This document shows, one piece after another, positions 41,404-50,557 of a DNA stretch of 64,000 nt. The stretch covers positions 5,270,001 to 5,334,000 of the forward strand of contig NZ_CP108513.1 in the NCBI RefSeq assembly GCF_035989285.1. Reading direction: 5' to 3'. Source of the DNA: Streptomyces sp. NBC_01235 (GTDB lineage: Bacteria > Actinomycetota > Actinomycetes > Streptomycetales > Streptomycetaceae). Positions within the stretch are counted from its first letter, which is position 1, and every line of letters starts with the position of its first letter. A program made the translations under genes and the position numbers. The notes beneath the pieces are model-generated. The model ran no database searches and had not been told where the DNA came from. It was given only the letters and a program-made list of their open reading frames with translations.

Positions 41404-42273
41404 TCAGCCGTGCCGCGCGATGACCTCGCGCGTCCGCTCCTCATCGAGCTCGTAGACCGTCTCGTGGGCTCGCGGATCCCGCGCGTGGAAGGTGTGGAAC
41501 ATCGGCCCGGTCGCCCCGCCCAGCTCCACCAGCGACGCGGACGCCCCGCGCACCGCCCGCTCGGTTCCGGGCACGGTGGTCAGATCGATGCGGTTGACGA
41601 CCCCGGGCGTCACCCACACCGGCACGGAGGCGTCCAGCAGCCCGAAGAGCTGGAGATGGAAGTGCCCGGTGAGCAGAACGCGTACGTCACTCCCCCGGAT
41701 CGCCGCCGCCAGCCCACCGGGGTCGCGGAGCCCGAAGACCTGCTGCATGGCCGAGATGTCGAGGCTGATCGGAGGGTGATGGAAGGCGAGGACGGTGCCG
41801 TGCTCGGCCGGCACGCTCAGCACATCCCGCAGCCAGTCCAGTTGACCCGCGCCGATACGCCCGTACACCTTCCCCGGCACCAGTGAGTCGAGGGTGACGA
41901 TCCGCCAGCCGCCGACCGTGCTGACGGCGGCCCGCTCCTCGCCGGGGAAGTCACGAACGGCGTCCGCGTGCCCACTGCCCAGCACCTTCGCGAAGGCGGA
42001 CCGCTCGTCGTGGTTGCCGGTCGTATAGAAGACGGGGGCGTCGAGCGAGCGCGCGAAGTCGCCGACGAGCTCCCGCACGGTCGTGTACGCCTCCACCGAG
42101 CCGTCGTCGGCGAGATCACCGGTGACGACGACGGCGTCCACGCCCCGTTGATGACGCAGTTCGTGAAGGATGAGCCGCAGGGAGTCGGTGGCGTCGACGC
42201 GCCGGCCGTCGGGGCCGTCGATGCGTCCGATATGGGTGTCCGAGAGATGGAGGATCCTCATCTCCCGGACCAT
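41404..42273 (-). CDS. Calcineurin-type metallophosphoesterase (CpdA/Icc-like)
   Basis: A 289-residue phosphoesterase with a dinuclear metal site. Motifs are LSDTHIG (Asp/His, about 11-17), VVTGDLADDGS (Asp, about 51), TTGNHDER (Asn/His, about 85), LAFHHPP (His, about 165) and LLTGHFHLQLFG (GHxH, about 201). The family includes 3',5'-cAMP phosphodiesterases and phosphodiesterases of wall glycerol-phosphate compounds, so the substrate is open. The start at 42273 is kept, although ATG 42261 (MRILHLSDTHI) is the usual family start; the GGGAG there is too close to serve the inner ATG. The Old Yellow Enzyme gene lies upstream on the same strand, 16 bp away. Confidence 0.88.
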   Translation of the reverse strand: MVREMRILHLSDTHIGRIDGPDGRRVDATDSLRLILHELRHQRGVDAVVVTGDLADDGSVEAYTTVRELVGDFARSLDAPVFYTTGNHDERSAFAKVLGSGHADAVRDFPGEERAAVSTVGGWRIVTLDSLVPGKVYGRIGAGQLDWLRDVLSVPAEHGTVLAFHHPPISLDISAMQQVFGLRDPGGLAAAIRGSDVRVLLTGHFHLQLFGLLDASVPVWVTPGVVNRIDLTTVPGTERAVRGASASLVELGGATGPMFHTFHARDPRAHETVYELDEERTREVIARHG

Positions 42274-42289
42274 ACCCGGGAGTTGGCGG

Positions 42290-43417
42290 TCAGCTGAGGG
42301 TCTTCAGCGCGGCGGCGTCGTAGGGCTTCAGCTCGTCGAGACGACCGCCGAGCACCTTGGCGGCCCACTCCGGGTCCTGGAGCAGCGCCCGCCCGACGGC
42401 CACCATGTCGAACTCGTCGCGCTCCAGCCGGTCGAGGAGGTCGTCGATGCTCTTGACCGGGGAGCCCTCGCCCGCGAAGCCGCGGAGGAAGTCGCCGTCG
42501 AGGCCGACCGAGCCGACGGTGATGGTGGGCCTGCCGGTGAGCTTCTTCGTCCAGCCCGCGAGGTTGAGGTCGGAGCCGTCGAACTCCGGGAGCCAGTAGC
42601 GGCGGGTGGAGGCGTGGAAGGCGTCGACGCCGGCGGCGGCGAGCGGGGCGAGGACGGCCTCCAGCTCCTCCGGGGTCTCGGCGAGCCGCGCGTCGTACGC
42701 CTCCGACTTCCACTGCGAGTAGCGGAAGATGATCGGGAACTCGGGCGAGACGGTCTCGCGGACGGCCGCGACGATCTCGGCGGCGAACTTCGTACGCGCC
42801 ACGAGGTCGCCGCCGTAGGCGTCGGTACGGCGGTTGGTGCCGGCCCACAGGAACTGGTCGAGCAGATAGCCGTGGGCGCCGTGGAGCTCGACACCGTCGA
42901 AGCCGATGCGCTCGGCGGCCGCGGCCGCCTCGGCGAACGCGCCGATGACGTCGTCCAGGTCGCGCTGGGTCATCGCCTTGCCGGCGCCCTCGGTGCCGTC
43001 GAGACGCAGCCCGGACGGCCCGACGGCCGGAGCGTCCGCGTACGGCGGCTCACCCTGGTTGCGCACCATCCCGATGTGCCACAGCTGCGGCACGATCGTC
43101 CCGCCGTTCGCGTGCACGGCCTCGGCGACCTTCGCCCAGCCCGCCAGCTGCTCCTCGCCGTGGAACCGCGGCACCCGGTCGCTCTGCCCGGCGGACTCGT
43201 GCCCGACGTACGTCCCCTCGGTGACGATGAGCCCGACACCGGCGGCGGCGCGGCGGGCGTAGTACGACATGACGTCCTCGCCGGGAATGCCGTCCGGCGA
43301 GAACATGCGCGTCATGGGCGCCATCGCGATGCGGTTCGGAACGGTCAGTCCGTTGATGGACACCGGCCGGGAGAGGATCTCGGCGGCGCGGAACGGGACG
43401 GGCTGGGTGACGCTCAC
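42290..43417 (-). CDS. Old Yellow Enzyme-family alkene reductase
   Basis: A 375-residue FMN-dependent NADH/NADPH oxidoreductase of the OYE family, reducing activated C=C bonds. The start is GTG 43417 with GAGGAG 8 nt upstream. Signatures include NRIAMAPMTRMFSPDG (FMN binding, about 31), YYARRAAAGVGLIVTEGTYV, QLWHIGMV, GFDGVELHGAHGYLLDQFLW (about 185-204, with the substrate-binding His and catalytic-region residues), NRRTDAYGGD, and ITVGSVG..FDMVAVGRALLQDPEWA (phosphate-binding loop). The physiological substrate is unknown; detoxification of electrophiles is common. A palindromic operator lies in its promoter. The phosphoesterase gene follows 16 bp after its stop. Confidence 0.93.
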   Translation of the reverse strand: MSVTQPVPFRAAEILSRPVSINGLTVPNRIAMAPMTRMFSPDGIPGEDVMSYYARRAAAGVGLIVTEGTYVGHESAGQSDRVPRFHGEEQLAGWAKVAEAVHANGGTIVPQLWHIGMVRNQGEPPYADAPAVGPSGLRLDGTEGAGKAMTQRDLDDVIGAFAEAAAAAERIGFDGVELHGAHGYLLDQFLWAGTNRRTDAYGGDLVARTKFAAEIVAAVRETVSPEFPIIFRYSQWKSEAYDARLAETPEELEAVLAPLAAAGVDAFHASTRRYWLPEFDGSDLNLAGWTKKLTGRPTITVGSVGLDGDFLRGFAGEGSPVKSIDDLLDRLERDEFDMVAVGRALLQDPEWAAKVLGGRLDELKPYDAAALKTLS

Positions 43418-43451
43418 GTGGGGAGCTCCTCGTGACGGTGGACCGGCAGGT

Positions 43452-43461
43452 ATGTGCACAT
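43452..43461. promoter_or_regulatory. Palindromic operator candidate upstream of the alkene reductase
   Basis: ATGTGCACAT lies inside an AT-richer patch with repeated TATGCA words (about 43451-43480), in the gap between the divergent OYE and methyltransferase genes. This is typical of MarR, HxlR or TetR control of OYE genes; the regulator is not nearby. Confidence 0.4.
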
Positions 43462-43573
43462 GCATAAAGTGCCTGCATACGACAACTTCCCGCCCCCCGG
43501 CACCATTCCGCCCACCCCCGGAATCCCCCTGTGATCCCGACCACGCACGCCGCCCGCACCCGAGAATGACGGT

Positions 43574-44272
43574 ATGCCCAAGCCCCCACCGGTCCCGCCG
43601 ATCCCACCGCACCCTCTTGTCTCCACGACCGAGCTGGAGGCGTCCTCCGTGGTCGCGAACAACACGATGAACCGCGAACGCGGACTCACCGGGGTCAACA
43701 GCTACGCCCGCGAACTGGGCGTCAGCCCGCTCGCCCACCTCGCGGCCCGCCCCACCGCCCCCTCCTGGCTGGACCTCTGCAGCGGCGAGGGCCGTGCCCT
43801 GCGCGAGGCGGCCGCCGTCCTGCCCGCCGACGCGATACTCACCGGCGTCGACCTGGTGGGCCCGCTCACCCCCGCACCGCCCCCGCCCGCCCTGGAGGAG
43901 ATCGTCGCCTCCGTCTCCACCTGGACGCCCACCCGCACATACGACCTGATCACCTGCGTCCACGGCCTGCACTACGTCGGCGACCAGCTCGGCCTGCTCA
44001 CCCGGGCCGCGTCCTGGCTGACCGAGGACGGCCTGCTCGCCGCGCACTTCGACCCGGAGTCGGTGCGCCACGCCGACGGGTCGACGGCCGCGAGGACAGC
44101 GGTCGCGGCACTGCGCGCGGCAGGTTACTCGTACAGCCCCCGCCACCACCGGCTCACCCTCCGGGGCGGCCGAGCCGTACGGCTCCCGTTCCGCTACCTC
44201 GGCGCCGACCCGACCGCCGGCCCCAACTACACGGGCCAGCCCGCCATCGCCTCCTACTACACCTCCCTCTGA
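43574..44272 (+). CDS. Class I SAM-dependent methyltransferase
   Basis: A 232-residue protein. SAM-binding motif I is WLDLCSGEGRALREAA (about 69-84), followed by the acidic loop ILTGVDLVGP and motif II/IV region YDLITCVHGLHYVGDQ (about 123-138). The fold is a Rossmann-like methyltransferase. The N-terminus is Pro-rich with NTMNRERGLTGVNSYARELG. The acceptor is unknown. It is divergent from the OYE gene. GAGAAT lies 6 nt before the ATG, so it is possibly leaderless. A 350-nt stretch without a gene follows, ending in an orphan intrinsic terminator. Confidence 0.87.
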   Translation: MPKPPPVPPIPPHPLVSTTELEASSVVANNTMNRERGLTGVNSYARELGVSPLAHLAARPTAPSWLDLCSGEGRALREAAAVLPADAILTGVDLVGPLTPAPPPPALEEIVASVSTWTPTRTYDLITCVHGLHYVGDQLGLLTRAASWLTEDGLLAAHFDPESVRHADGSTAARTAVAALRAAGYSYSPRHHRLTLRGGRAVRLPFRYLGADPTAGPNYTGQPAIASYYTSL

Positions 44273-44299
44273 CCGACGACCTCCCGGGAGCGGGCGTCA

Positions 44300-44655
44300 C
44301 GATTCAACCGACGCCCCCTCTCCCGCAGCACGTCACCCGGCGACACCTCCCCCACGTCCTCCGAGGTCAGGGACGCACCCGCGCCTCGCCTGCACGCCGG
44401 GCGCGCTTGGCGGCCTGCGGCCCGAGGCGGGTGCCGGACCGTTGCGGACAGGCGCGCGGGCGTAATCGGAGGGAATGTGCCATGGCCTGCCCCCGATTGC
44501 CCAGGCACTGACCAGAGCGGATGGCGCAAACCCTCCAAATGCACCCCACCGAGCCGCACCCCACCGAGCCGCAGGCCGTCGGCCGAGGCCGCATATCGGC
44601 AGCCCGGGCGAGCCGTATCGGCCGGAGGGCGACACCGTCACCCTCCGTCTTTTTT
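44300..44655 (+). ncRNA. Candidate small RNA or independent transcript ending in an orphan terminator
   Basis: The 520-bp gap between the methyltransferase and groEL2 holds no convincing protein gene. It contains a 15-bp tandem repeat (about 44538-44567) and ends, on the plus strand, in a canonical hairpin plus T-run (44623-44655) far from any coding stop. Such terminators are uncommon at this GC. The 5' end is not defined. Confidence 0.3.
44623..44655 (+). terminator. Intrinsic terminator with T-run, orphan
   Basis: CGGAGGG pairs with CCCTCCG (44623-44629 with 44641-44647), with an inner GAC/GTC extension, followed by TCTTTTTTT. It is 350 bp from the nearest upstream plus-strand stop codon. 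Confidence 0.8.
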
Positions 44656-44725
44656 GTGTACTGAAGTGAAGGTCGGCCGCAGCACCTGACGCCGCCGGCC
44701 GTGCCCTCGGCCCCCCGGACACGCC

Positions 44726-44765
44726 CGAGGGCGGCACCCCCGTCGGAACAGGGGTACCGCCCTCG
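44726..44765 (-). terminator. groEL2 terminator hairpin
   Basis: A 15-bp stem (CGAGGGCGGCACCCC with GGGGTACCGCCCTCG, one G-T type mismatch) and a 10-nt loop, 29 bp beyond the groEL2 stop. Confidence 0.8.
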
Positions 44766-44793
44766 GTAAGGACGCAGATCAACCAGAGGTCGA

Positions 44794-46764
<1,971 letters not shown>

Positions 46765-46971
46765 TCAGCCGGTCGCGAGACGGACCATGTCCGCCTGCGG
46801 CCCCTTCTGGCCCTGCGAGATCTCGAAATCGACCCGCTGACCCTCTTCCAGGGTGCGGTAGCCGTCCATCTGAATCGCGCTGTAGTGGACGAAAACATCC
46901 GCACCACCGTCGACCGCGATGAAGCCGTACCCCTTCTCCGCGTTGAACCACTTGACGGTGCCCTGAGCCAT
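46765..46971 (-). CDS. Cold-shock protein CspA-type
   Basis: A 68-residue single cold-shock domain, an RNA chaperone binding single-stranded RNA or DNA. RNP1 (KGYGFIAVD) and RNP2 ([10 protein letters not shown]) are intact; the N-terminus [17 protein letters not shown] is canonical. It corresponds to the ScoF-type proteins of Streptomyces. An unusually long, less GC-rich upstream region (about 450 bp) with inverted repeats suggests a structured 5' leader, as in E. coli cspA. It is monocistronic with its own hairpin terminator. Confidence 0.95.
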   Translation of the reverse strand: MAQGTVKWFNAEKGYGFIAVDGGADVFVHYSAIQMDGYRTLEEGQRVDFEISQGQKGPQADMVRLATG

Positions 46972-47128
46972 GCCTAACTCCCCTATTACTGGCCCTTGCA
47001 CAGATCCACACTTCGCGGATCCGGGTCAGACCTCACCCCCCAGTTTGGTTGGGGGCGTGCGCCGGAACGCGTCGACCGCGGCCGAATGTATCTGTCCAAC
47101 TGCCCTCTGCAACAGGTCACTTGGACGA

Positions 47129-47178
47129 GAATTCTGGACGCACGGGATCCGGAATGTAACGAGAATTCGCCAGAATTC
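47129..47178 (-). promoter_or_regulatory. Inverted repeat in the cspA leader region
   Basis: GAATTCTGG (47129-47137) and CCAGAATTC (47170-47178) are perfect 9-bp complements 32 nt apart, 160-210 nt upstream of cspA in the least GC-rich part of the window. It could form a long-loop structure in a cold-shock leader or be an operator pair. Confidence 0.4.
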
Positions 47179-47260
47179 AGGGCAAGTCGGGCCCTGCAAA
47201 AGCCACAAAAGCCACGAATGAGGCGCACACTTTGGCTGCTTCTCATCGGGTACAGGGCAG

Positions 47261-47291
47261 AAATAAAAGGCTCCGGATCCGGTGATCCGGA
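47261..47291 (-). terminator. Intrinsic terminator with T-rich tail (minus strand)
   Basis: TCCGGATC-4 nt-GATCCGGA stem followed on the minus strand by TTTTATTT. It is the second barrier after the hairpin at 47327, separating the thrC-like/cysO-like unit from cspA. Confidence 0.7.
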
Positions 47292-47326
47292 CCCGGTTCC
47301 CCAACTGTACCGCGCTCAACCACACT

Positions 47327-47365
47327 GAATTGCCCCCTCCGCTTCTATCGCGGAGAGGGCAATTC
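47327..47365 (-). terminator. Hairpin terminator after the cysO-like gene
   Basis: GAATTGCCC-C-CTCCGC pairs with GCGGAG-A-GGGCAATTC: 15 pairs around one internal mismatch, 8-nt loop. It is 60 bp past the stop at 47425. Confidence 0.82.
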
Positions 47366-47424
47366 GATGAACACTCGGTAATCGCTGTTACCGACGGTTA
47401 CTACCGACGGGTACTGACCGACGG

Positions 47425-47700
47425 TCAGCCGCCGGCGACGGCCGGGATGATCGAGACGCCGGCGCCGTCCGGAGTCGCCGTCTCCAGCCCCTGCTCGAAG
47501 CGGACGTCGTCGTCGTTCACGTACACGTTGACGAACCGCCGCAGCTTGCCCTGGTCGTCCAGGACCCGGGCGGCGATCCCGGTGTGGTTCTTCTCCAGAT
47601 CGGAGATGACCTCGCCGAGGGTCCCTCCTTCGGCCGAGACCTCGGCCCGGCCACCGGTATAGGTGCGGAGGATGGTGGGGATGCGGACGGTAACGCTCAT
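47425..47700 (-). CDS. CysO-like sulfur carrier protein (ThiS/MoaD fold)
   Basis: A 91-residue ubiquitin-like protein ending in Gly-Gly (PAVAGG). The C-terminal glycine is adenylated and turned into a thiocarboxylate, the sulfur donor. It closely resembles mycobacterial CysO (TVRIPTILRTYTGG, LGEVISDLEKNHTGIAARV, RFVNVYVNDDDVRF, IIPAVAGG); CysO gives sulfur to the PLP enzyme CysM. It lies downstream of a threonine-synthase-family PLP enzyme that is led by a SAM-I riboswitch, on the same strand, with 117 bp between them holding a GC repeat. No cysM or Mec-type protease is adjacent. A role as sulfur donor to the neighbouring ThrC-like enzyme is an attractive inference. Confidence 0.88.
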   Translation of the reverse strand: MSVTVRIPTILRTYTGGRAEVSAEGGTLGEVISDLEKNHTGIAARVLDDQGKLRRFVNVYVNDDDVRFEQGLETATPDGAGVSIIPAVAGG

Positions 47701-47725
47701 GACTTTCGACCTCCGGTCAGGTGGA

Positions 47726-47804
47726 GCGCCCCGAAGGGGCACGGGGCTGTGTGTATGTGCGGCTCCGCCGCGGGGCGCGAGCAGCCCCCACCGGCCCGCA
47801 GACG
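47726..47804 (+). repeat. Streptomyces-type intergenic repeat, copy 1
   Basis: GC-rich repeat with the core TGCGGCTCCGCCGCGGGGCG followed by CGAGCAGCC and CCCGCAG. It is closely related to the copy inside nagA (55761-55829) and lies between the thrC-like and cysO-like genes. Confidence 0.75.
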
Positions 47805-47817
47805 AAACAACGACCTC

Positions 47818-49098
47818 TTACGCGAGCCCAGCTTCCCGGAAGGACTCGAGGCTGGGCCGGATCGTCGCCGTGAGTCCCGTACCCGCCACCGCGTCCAGGG
47901 TCTTCAGGCCGTCGCCCGTGTTCAGGACGACGGTCGTCCTGGTCGGGTCCAGCAGACCGTTCTCGATCAGCTTGCGCGTCACACCCACCGTCACCCCGCC
48001 GGCGGTCTCCGCGAAGATGCCCTCGGTCCGCGCCAGCAGCTTGATCGCGTCGACGATCTGCTCGTCGTTCACGTCCTCCACCGCACCGCCGGTCCGCCGG
48101 GCGATGTCGAGGACATACGGACCGTCCGCCGGGTTGCCGATCGCCAACGACTTGGCGATGGTGTTCGGCTTCTGGGGGCGCACGACGTCGTGCCCCGCCT
48201 TGTACGCGACGGACACCGGGCTGCACCCCTCCGCCTGGGCGCCGAAGATCTTGTACGGCTTGTCCTCGACGAGCCCGAGCTTGATCAGCTCCTGGAGCCC
48301 CTTGTCGATCTTCGTGAGCTGCGAACCCGAGGCGATGGGCACGACCAGCTGGTCCGGCAGCCGCCAGCCGAGCTGCTCGCAGATCTCGTACGCCAGCGTC
48401 TTCGAACCCTCGGCGTAGTACGGCCGCAGGTTGACGTTGACGAAGCCCCAGCCCTCGCCGGCCGGGTCGCCGATGAGCTCGGAGCAGAAGCGGTTGACGT
48501 CGTCGTAGTTGCCCTCGATGCCGACGAGTTCGCCGCCGTAGATCGCGGCCATGACGACCTTGCCCTGCTCCAGGTCGTGCGGGATGAACACGCAGGAGCG
48601 GAAGCCGGCGCGGGCGGCGGCGGCGCCGACGGCGCCGGCCAGGTTGCCCGTGGAGGAGCAGGAGAGGGTCGTGAAGCCGAAGGCGCGGGCGGCCTCGATG
48701 GCCTGGGCGACGACGCGGTCCTTGAAGGAGTGCGTCGGGTTGCCGGAGTCGTCCTTGACGAAGAGCTTGCCGGCGTCGACGCCCAGCTCGCGGGCGAGGT
48801 TGTCGGCCTGGACGAGCTTGGTCCAGCCCGGGTTGATGTTCGGCTTGTCCGCCACGTCGGCCGGGACGGGCAGGAGGGGCGCGTAGCGCCAGACGTTCGC
48901 GGGGCCCGCCTCGATGCGCTTGCGGAGCTCCTCCGTGTCGTAGGAGGAGAAGTCGTACGCGATCTCGAGCGGGCCGAAACACTCTTCGCAGGCGAAGACC
49001 GGGCCGAGGGGCACGCGGTGACCGCACTCGCGGCAGCTCAGCGCCGCGGCGGGACCGAGGTCGACGGTGGATTCGGTTTCAACAGTCTGCGCAGCCAT
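47818..49098 (-). CDS. thrC: Threonine synthase-family PLP enzyme under a SAM riboswitch
   Basis: A 426-residue fold-type II PLP enzyme. Threonine synthase converts O-phospho-homoserine to threonine. Features are an N-terminal zinc-ribbon-like motif (SCRECGH..FACEECFG, about 21-40), the PLP lysine in DSGNPTHSFKDR (about 117), CSSTGNLAGAVGA, and the PLP-phosphate/C-terminal region TAGGVTVGVTRKL. Two facts make the plain annotation doubtful. It is preceded by a SAM-I riboswitch, a control almost always linked to methionine or sulfur metabolism. It is also followed by a CysO-like thiocarboxylate carrier. From memory, Streptomyces keep another thrC in the hom-thrC-thrB cluster. This copy may use O-phospho-homoserine plus carrier-bound sulfur to make homocysteine (hypothesis). 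Confidence 0.9.
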   Translation of the reverse strand: MAAQTVETESTVDLGPAAALSCRECGHRVPLGPVFACEECFGPLEIAYDFSSYDTEELRKRIEAGPANVWRYAPLLPVPADVADKPNINPGWTKLVQADNLARELGVDAGKLFVKDDSGNPTHSFKDRVVAQAIEAARAFGFTTLSCSSTGNLAGAVGAAAARAGFRSCVFIPHDLEQGKVVMAAIYGGELVGIEGNYDDVNRFCSELIGDPAGEGWGFVNVNLRPYYAEGSKTLAYEICEQLGWRLPDQLVVPIASGSQLTKIDKGLQELIKLGLVEDKPYKIFGAQAEGCSPVSVAYKAGHDVVRPQKPNTIAKSLAIGNPADGPYVLDIARRTGGAVEDVNDEQIVDAIKLLARTEGIFAETAGGVTVGVTRKLIENGLLDPTRTTVVLNTGDGLKTLDAVAGTGLTATIRPSLESFREAGLA

Positions 49099-49118
49099 GT
49101 GAGGCGAGGCCCTTTCTC

Positions 49119-49271
49119 CTCATCTTCCTCACGACGCATCTCGCCGTGAGACGGATTTGGCACCTTCCCAAGCCGGGAGCCTCGCGGAACGATCAACGGT
49201 GATCGGTACGAGACCGGCTGGAGGGTTGCCGGGGCTTCATCGGGCCGTATCCCTCTGCCCCTCTGGATGAG
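49119..49271 (-). promoter_or_regulatory. SAM-I (S-box) riboswitch leader
   Basis: The minus strand shows the conserved S-box core in order: P1 strand CTCATC, then CAGAG, GGCCCGATGAAGCC..GGCAACC, GGGAAGGTGCCAAATCC, a P4 hairpin (CTCACG..CGTGAG), and GAAGATGAG closing P1. The purine-rich ribosome site (GGAGAAAGG) follows at once and the ATG is 20 nt away, so translational control is likely. Confidence 0.95.
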
Positions 49272-49450
49272 CGGTATTCGGTTGTTGAACGGTGAACGCC
49301 GATGACCCCGGACATGCGATGGTCATCCGCGTTGTTCAAGACTGTAACCGAAGGCCAGGACAGTTGAGATAGTCGTCCGAACCGCGAGATGGATCACACG
49401 GTGACCTGCCGTGCACTTGGTGTGATCACGACAGTGAGGAGCCGCTGACC

Positions 49451-50395
49451 GTGCTGGAAGAAGTCGAAAGCTGGCTGGCCACCCGCTCCTGGTCCGTGAC
49501 CGATCGCCCGCTGCACCGGATCCTGGCCGCGAAGCGCGCCACGAACCAGTCGGTGTCCGTGGTCCTGCCCGCGCTGAACGAGGAGGAGACGGTCGGCGAC
49601 ATCGTCGCCGTCATCCGTCACGACCTCATGCACCAGGTTCCGCTCGTCGACGAGATCGTCGTCGTCGACTCGGGATCGACCGACCGTACCTCGGAGGTCG
49701 CGGCGGCGGCGGGCGCGCGCGTCGTGCACCGCGACGCGATCCTGCCCCGCATCCCCGCCGTGCCCGGCAAGGGCGAGGTCCTGTGGCGCTCCCTGCTGGT
49801 CACCACCGGGGACATCGTCTGTTTCATCGACGCCGACCTGAAGGAGTTCTCCTCGGACTTCGTCTCGGGGATCGTCGGCCCGCTGCTCACCGACCCGGAC
49901 GTGGACCTGGTCAAGGGCATGTACGACCGTCCGCTGAGCGGTGCGGCCGGCCAGGGCGGGAGGGTCACCGAGCTCATGGCCCGCCCGCTGCTGAACATGC
50001 ACTGGCCGCAGCTGGCCGGATTCGTGCAGCCGCTCGGCGGCGAGTACGCGGCCCGCCGCAGCCTGCTGGAGCAGCTGCCCTTCCCCGTCGGGTACGGCGT
50101 GGAGCTGGGCATGCTGGTCGACGCCCTGCACCTGGTGGGGCTCGACGCCCTCGCGCAGGTGGACGTCGGGGTGCGCAAGCACCGCCACCAGGACGGCCAG
50201 GCCCTGGGCCGGATGGCGGCGGCGATCTACCGCACCGCGCAGCTGCGGCTGGCCCGCGGGCACATGATCCGTCCGGCCCTCACCCAGTTCGAGCGGAGCG
50301 CGGACGGCTTCGAGCCGCGCACCTACTCCGTGGACACGGAGGAACGGCCGCCGATGGCGGAGATCACGGAGTACGCGACCCGCAAGGTCGCGTGA
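49451..50395 (+). CDS. gpgS: Glucosyl-3-phosphoglycerate synthase
   Basis: Transfers glucose from a nucleotide sugar to 3-phosphoglycerate, giving glucosyl-3-phosphoglycerate, the precursor of glucosylglycerate and, in mycobacteria, of methylglucose lipopolysaccharide. The 314-residue protein is a GT81/GT2-like GT-A enzyme. Marks are SVVLPALNEEETVGDIVAVI (about 37-56), EIVVVDSGSTDRTSEVA, and the metal motif FIDADLKEF (DxD form, about 125-133). PGKGEVLWRSL, QPLGGEYAARRSLLEQLPFP and GYGVELGMLVDA follow. GTG 49451 has GAGGAG 10-12 nt upstream. It is followed by OtsA- and OtsB-like genes, which suggests a compatible-solute cluster. A dedicated GpgP phosphatase was not seen. Confidence 0.93.
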   Translation: MLEEVESWLATRSWSVTDRPLHRILAAKRATNQSVSVVLPALNEEETVGDIVAVIRHDLMHQVPLVDEIVVVDSGSTDRTSEVAAAAGARVVHRDAILPRIPAVPGKGEVLWRSLLVTTGDIVCFIDADLKEFSSDFVSGIVGPLLTDPDVDLVKGMYDRPLSGAAGQGGRVTELMARPLLNMHWPQLAGFVQPLGGEYAARRSLLEQLPFPVGYGVELGMLVDALHLVGLDALAQVDVGVRKHRHQDGQALGRMAAAIYRTAQLRLARGHMIRPALTQFERSADGFEPRTYSVDTEERPPMAEITEYATRKVA

Positions 50396-50450
50396 CGGGT
50401 CACGCGACGGATCGCGTGACGGATCGCGTACCACGTGGAACGGGCCGTAT

Positions 50451-50487
50451 ACGGGCGATATGCGGGTGATATACGGGTGATATACGG
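50451..50487. repeat. 11-nt tandem repeats before otsA
   Basis: ACGGGCGATAT, GCGGGTGATAT, ACGGGTGATAT, ACGG in tandem. Just upstream (50401-50430) there is a short GCGTGACGGATC duplication. The 162-bp gap between gpgS and otsA holds these repeats and a leaderless promoter. Confidence 0.75.
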
Positions 50488-50557
50488 CCGGATACGACCC
50501 CTCCACACAGTGCGACCGTACGTTTGAGTGTTTGCCGACCGGGCTAGGTTGTGGCGT

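Noticed and set aside
44475..44669. 64-codon reading frame in the groEL2-methyltransferase gap
   Set aside because: No ribosome site, HRAAPHRAA repeat composition caused by the 15-bp tandem repeat, and the frame runs into the terminator hairpin.
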